A DNA stretch of 64,000 nt from Prostheceraeus crozeri (lineage: Eukaryota; Platyhelminthes; Polycladida; Euryleptidae): the NCBI GenBank assembly GCA_907163375.1, contig CAJQUW010007929.1:1-64000 (forward strand). The letters run 5' to 3'. The position numbers and the translations under genes are program-made. Of the stretch, positions 60,874 through 64,000 are shown in pieces (position 1 is the first letter of the stretch; the number at the start of each line of letters is the position of its first letter). The notes under the pieces are model-generated. The model had not been told where the DNA came from, ran no database searches, and saw only the letters and a program-made list of their open reading frames with translations.

Positions 60874-61202
60874 GTACCATGTGTGACTTGTTATTGTTAT
60901 CAAAATTCTCATATACACATGAAGCATATTGATGAGTATTTAATCTATACAAAATAGTATCAAATGTCATATACTAACAATACCCATACACTCAAACCAG
61001 AAAAACATAAAAATTATTTGTCAAATCTCTTGTTTATGTTTACAAGTATTTGATGGTGGTTTTTATTCGAAATTCGCCTAAATTATTACTCATGGTTTTA
61101 ATAAACGGAGTTTGGTTTTATTATCCGGTATTTATCACATAGGTAAATTCGATACCGCAATCACCTGGTTGCAAAAACCGGCTGGTTTTATTCACAGTGG
61201 CA

Positions 61203-61663
61203 TTATTTAGCTACTGTATTTACAAATCGAGTCAAACGCTCTCGACCACTTGAGTGAAGGGGGTTGCGTCCGAAATGACGAAGCAAATATCTTGCAAATC
61301 GCACGCGAGTCACATTATATCGCTCAATAAGACGACTCGTCGTCTTTCGGCCATGATAAGTCCTCAGTCCTCCTTCTTTAAGAGTCCTGCACACGGATGA
61401 TTGAGAGGTTCCAGAGATTTATGCTACTACTGACCGAGTAGACTGTCATTTCTTGTCCTTCACTGTGGCCACCACTTTTTCAGGTTGTTTAGAGCTCGCA
61501 AAATAACCTGTTTGATGGAGTTAAAAGTCATTGCACTAATTTCAGAGTGATCGCTTTCTTTTAAGTATTTGGCTACTTTATAGCCACTCCAACTACCATG
61601 AAAAGCATTTAGCATCTCAATTGACTTCCACAGGAGATCTCTTGTAGACACAGATAGCCTCAT
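61203..61663 (-). pseudogene. Tc1-type transposase fragment
   Basis: Minus strand: MRLSVSTRDLLWKSIEMLNA, YKVAKYLKESDHSEISAMTF, then in a shifted frame VCRTLKEGGLRTYHGRKTTS and YNVTRVRFARYLLRHF. These are the paired helix-turn-helix and linker of Tc1-like transposases. The catalytic part is missing, and no terminal repeats were found nearby. Confidence 0.65.
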
Positions 61664-64000
61664 CTTAGCACAAATTCACAGATCAACTGTTCAAACTATT
61701 GCATGCATCATGTACGTGCATAAACATAGAAGTGGATAATAGTACACTAGAATGGAAGTTTGATATCTTGCCTATGTACAATGATAGCACATGGAAAAAT
61801 CTATGGTTCGTACATATATCAGCTTAGATCTAAAACATGATATCATAGTCAAACTATTTGCAAAGTTGGTTGTGGAAGTTGTTGACAGGAAATTGCAGGA
61901 TTTTCATGAAGAGTGAAATTGCAAGTGAGATGGCGGCATTGTTTCATGCGAATTAGCCTACTATTCCATATATTAATATAATGTGCTATTTGTAGCAGTC
62001 ATTGACAACTATTTTCTAATGTTTCAATACTGAAATGCGAATCAAAAATTGTTTCAGAGTCATAATCGAATGTGGTCGGTGTACTGGTTGTAAGAATATC
62101 TCAAGGATTCAAAGATAAAAATTCTAATTACTGGATGATTTCTCTTTCTATCGCTCAAGAAACCTGTCGCCTTTCTGGAATAAACACATCGAAAGCTTAT
62201 TTACCGACATTAATTTCTCAGATAAATGAAATATCGCTGGATCCTTTCAATTAATCACTAAATGACTTATGTGATATAGTGTGATGGTATTTTGGAAGCT
62301 CATATTCGAAAACATGCAAAGGTTTTGAAAATTGTTCAAATGTATTGAACATAGGGGAACCCTTTTAAGTGAAATGAATACTCTGAGATTTCTTGGCCTC
62401 TGATTTCAAGCTGGAGCAATGCTCTGTAAATCGACACTACAAGTTGCGTATGTGTCTGATTATACCCTTGATTGATGATAGGAGCGATATTGCAAAATGA
62501 AGAACGTACAGAACGTTTTAAGAATTTCCTTCTTTGTCATCCTGTCGCTGCACTATTTTGCAAATTCACTATTGCTTTTGTGTACATGATTTTTGGACAA
62601 GGGGCAACAATCCAGATCACAAATTGCTTTGATAATTAAAAATGCCAACCCGAAAACAAGAAAACCAGCTCGTAAAATTTGCTTTTTGCCCCAACTAGGT
62701 TCCCCCGGAATGTGCCATAATTTTCATGCAATTTCCATTCTAGGACTTTCTATGGTATTATTAATTTCTATGTGTATAAATATGTAAAACTAGGAAGAGT
62801 TTTCAAATTCAAAACAGCTAGATATCGTCAAAATTAACATATCTATGTAGTTTTCACAACTATTGAGTTTCTGTTGGGATACACATCTCATTTAAAAATT
62901 AATTGGATTTTTCCTGATCTACAACACTTTATGAAATAGGGTAATTTAATTTGACTCATCCGGTAGTATCATCACATCAAAATGTGAAATGTTTCAAGCT
63001 CCTACAAATTTCTTGTTTTCAAAAAGCTTAGAAGTGTCTGTCACGAGTGCGCTCGTGTTTGTGATTTTATGTTTTTAGTAATCAAAAGCAAATGAAAACA
63101 ACATTTCTATATGAGATTATGGCTATGGATTCGATGGATAGATGCATTTAACCTTACATGCTTCAAGGAATCGAGCTTCAAAAAATGTTTGGATTTTTGA
63201 GATCTCATGGAGGAAACATTTCGAAAATACTCTCTATAAGGATCAAAAATATCAATATGCGACGGCATATATTTGAAATTTCATGCTTATTGAAATCTCG
63301 CTCGCGTAGATTTTGAATTATTGTGCATTTAATAATTCAATCCACTGATTTTTTCTTCATATAAAGAAATAATTTGTGAGTAAAATATAGTCACATGCTG
63401 GGCGTACGTTGTTGCCAAAACAAAAGAAGTACACATGTACACACATTGTTAGCTGCATGTTTTAGGAAATACTTTCACAATGTGTCCTGCACCTTAGGAA
63501 GCGTCAAAGGCAGTGCGTTGTGCAGCAAAGTGCCACTAAAAATTATCGGCTTTCACTTGAATAGTTCGATGCATTTTAGTATTTTACTAATACTAGTACG
63601 CAGAATTTTGCATTAAACAACGATGTCACAATTTCTAGTAGGCCTATACAAGAACATTAGATGGTGACAGTTTCATAAAACATACTGTAAAAAAATGTCT
63701 CGAATAGTGTTTTGTATGTTATGTACTTCGAAAGCTTTAAGTTAGCGCTACTAAAATTGCAATGCCTGTTCAAACAACTGCAATTTTCAAAAAACGTCCT
63801 CGATGAAAACGAGTCATGATATCTAAATAACTGATCCTAAAGATGCATGATTTTTACTAATGAAGGTGACAAATATATATTGCATCTACACTATCTGCAA
63901 CACTCATTTAATCTATTTCAGTATAGAGACAGACAATATTCAAAAATTAGGATAAGTGGTTTGGAATTAAAATTGCTTTTCCAATGCGCAGCGATTCTCA
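61664..64000. other. Stretch without a recognised gene
   Basis: One plus-strand frame (about 62066-62254) reads ISQGFKDKNSNYWMISLSIA, QETCRLSGINTSKAYLPTLI, which looks protein-like but was not placed; it does not match the expected next aminopeptidase exon (WFGN and WW motifs). Nothing else is supported. Confidence 0.35.

Noticed and set aside
62055-62254. Next aminopeptidase exon
   Set aside because: It has a usable acceptor, but the translation lacks the expected WFGN, WW and NEGFA motifs and the frame from the acceptor stops early.

Overview
The window looks like metazoan (invertebrate) nuclear DNA of low GC content. The evidence is an intron-split host gene with GT-AG junctions, plus a typical animal mobile-element load: Penelope-like, RTE-like and CR1/jockey-like retroelements, and piggyBac, mariner, Tc1 and hAT DNA transposons. 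The octamer TAGGCCTA also recurs in the right three quarters. I cannot name the species.

Layout. 1 to about 14.5 kb is a very AT-rich Polinton/Maverick (adintovirus-like) element, read as a fossil. A minus-strand virion block comes first (double jelly-roll major capsid, pX-like core protein, fibre-like coiled-coil protein). A plus-strand replication block follows (unknown acidic protein, zinc finger, protein-primed family B DNA polymerase). A second minus-strand block holds the packaging ATPase, penton-like minor capsid protein, a conserved virion-type protein, a membrane protein and an unknown gene. Several parts are broken, with roughly a dozen breaks overall. Its left end, integrase and protease are not in view. 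Short GC-rich mini-hairpin inserts are scattered through it, several of them in frame inside coding sequence.

14.5 to 46 kb is gene-poor repeat DNA. A Penelope-like element (18.6 to 24.1 kb, minus) is split by an RTE-like LINE with a 13-base target duplication, and an inverted partial Penelope copy follows. Then come a LINE piece at 25.4 to 26.1 kb, an apparently whole piggyBac (27.6 to 30.1 kb) with a 609-residue transposase and four copies of a 17-base palindrome, a long CT microsatellite, two LINE remnants and a decayed mariner.

46 to 61 kb carries four exons of an M1-family zinc aminopeptidase on the plus strand. The exons join in frame and include GGMEN and HELTH; the rest of the gene lies beyond the window or was not recognised. 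Its introns hold two small hAT elements with perfect 8-base target duplications, one of them inside a LINE. They also hold a 3-kb 8-base-TSD element carrying a 1.46-kb Penelope palindrome, and a 1.35-kb nested foldback. 61 to 64 kb has a Tc1 fragment and nothing else I can name.
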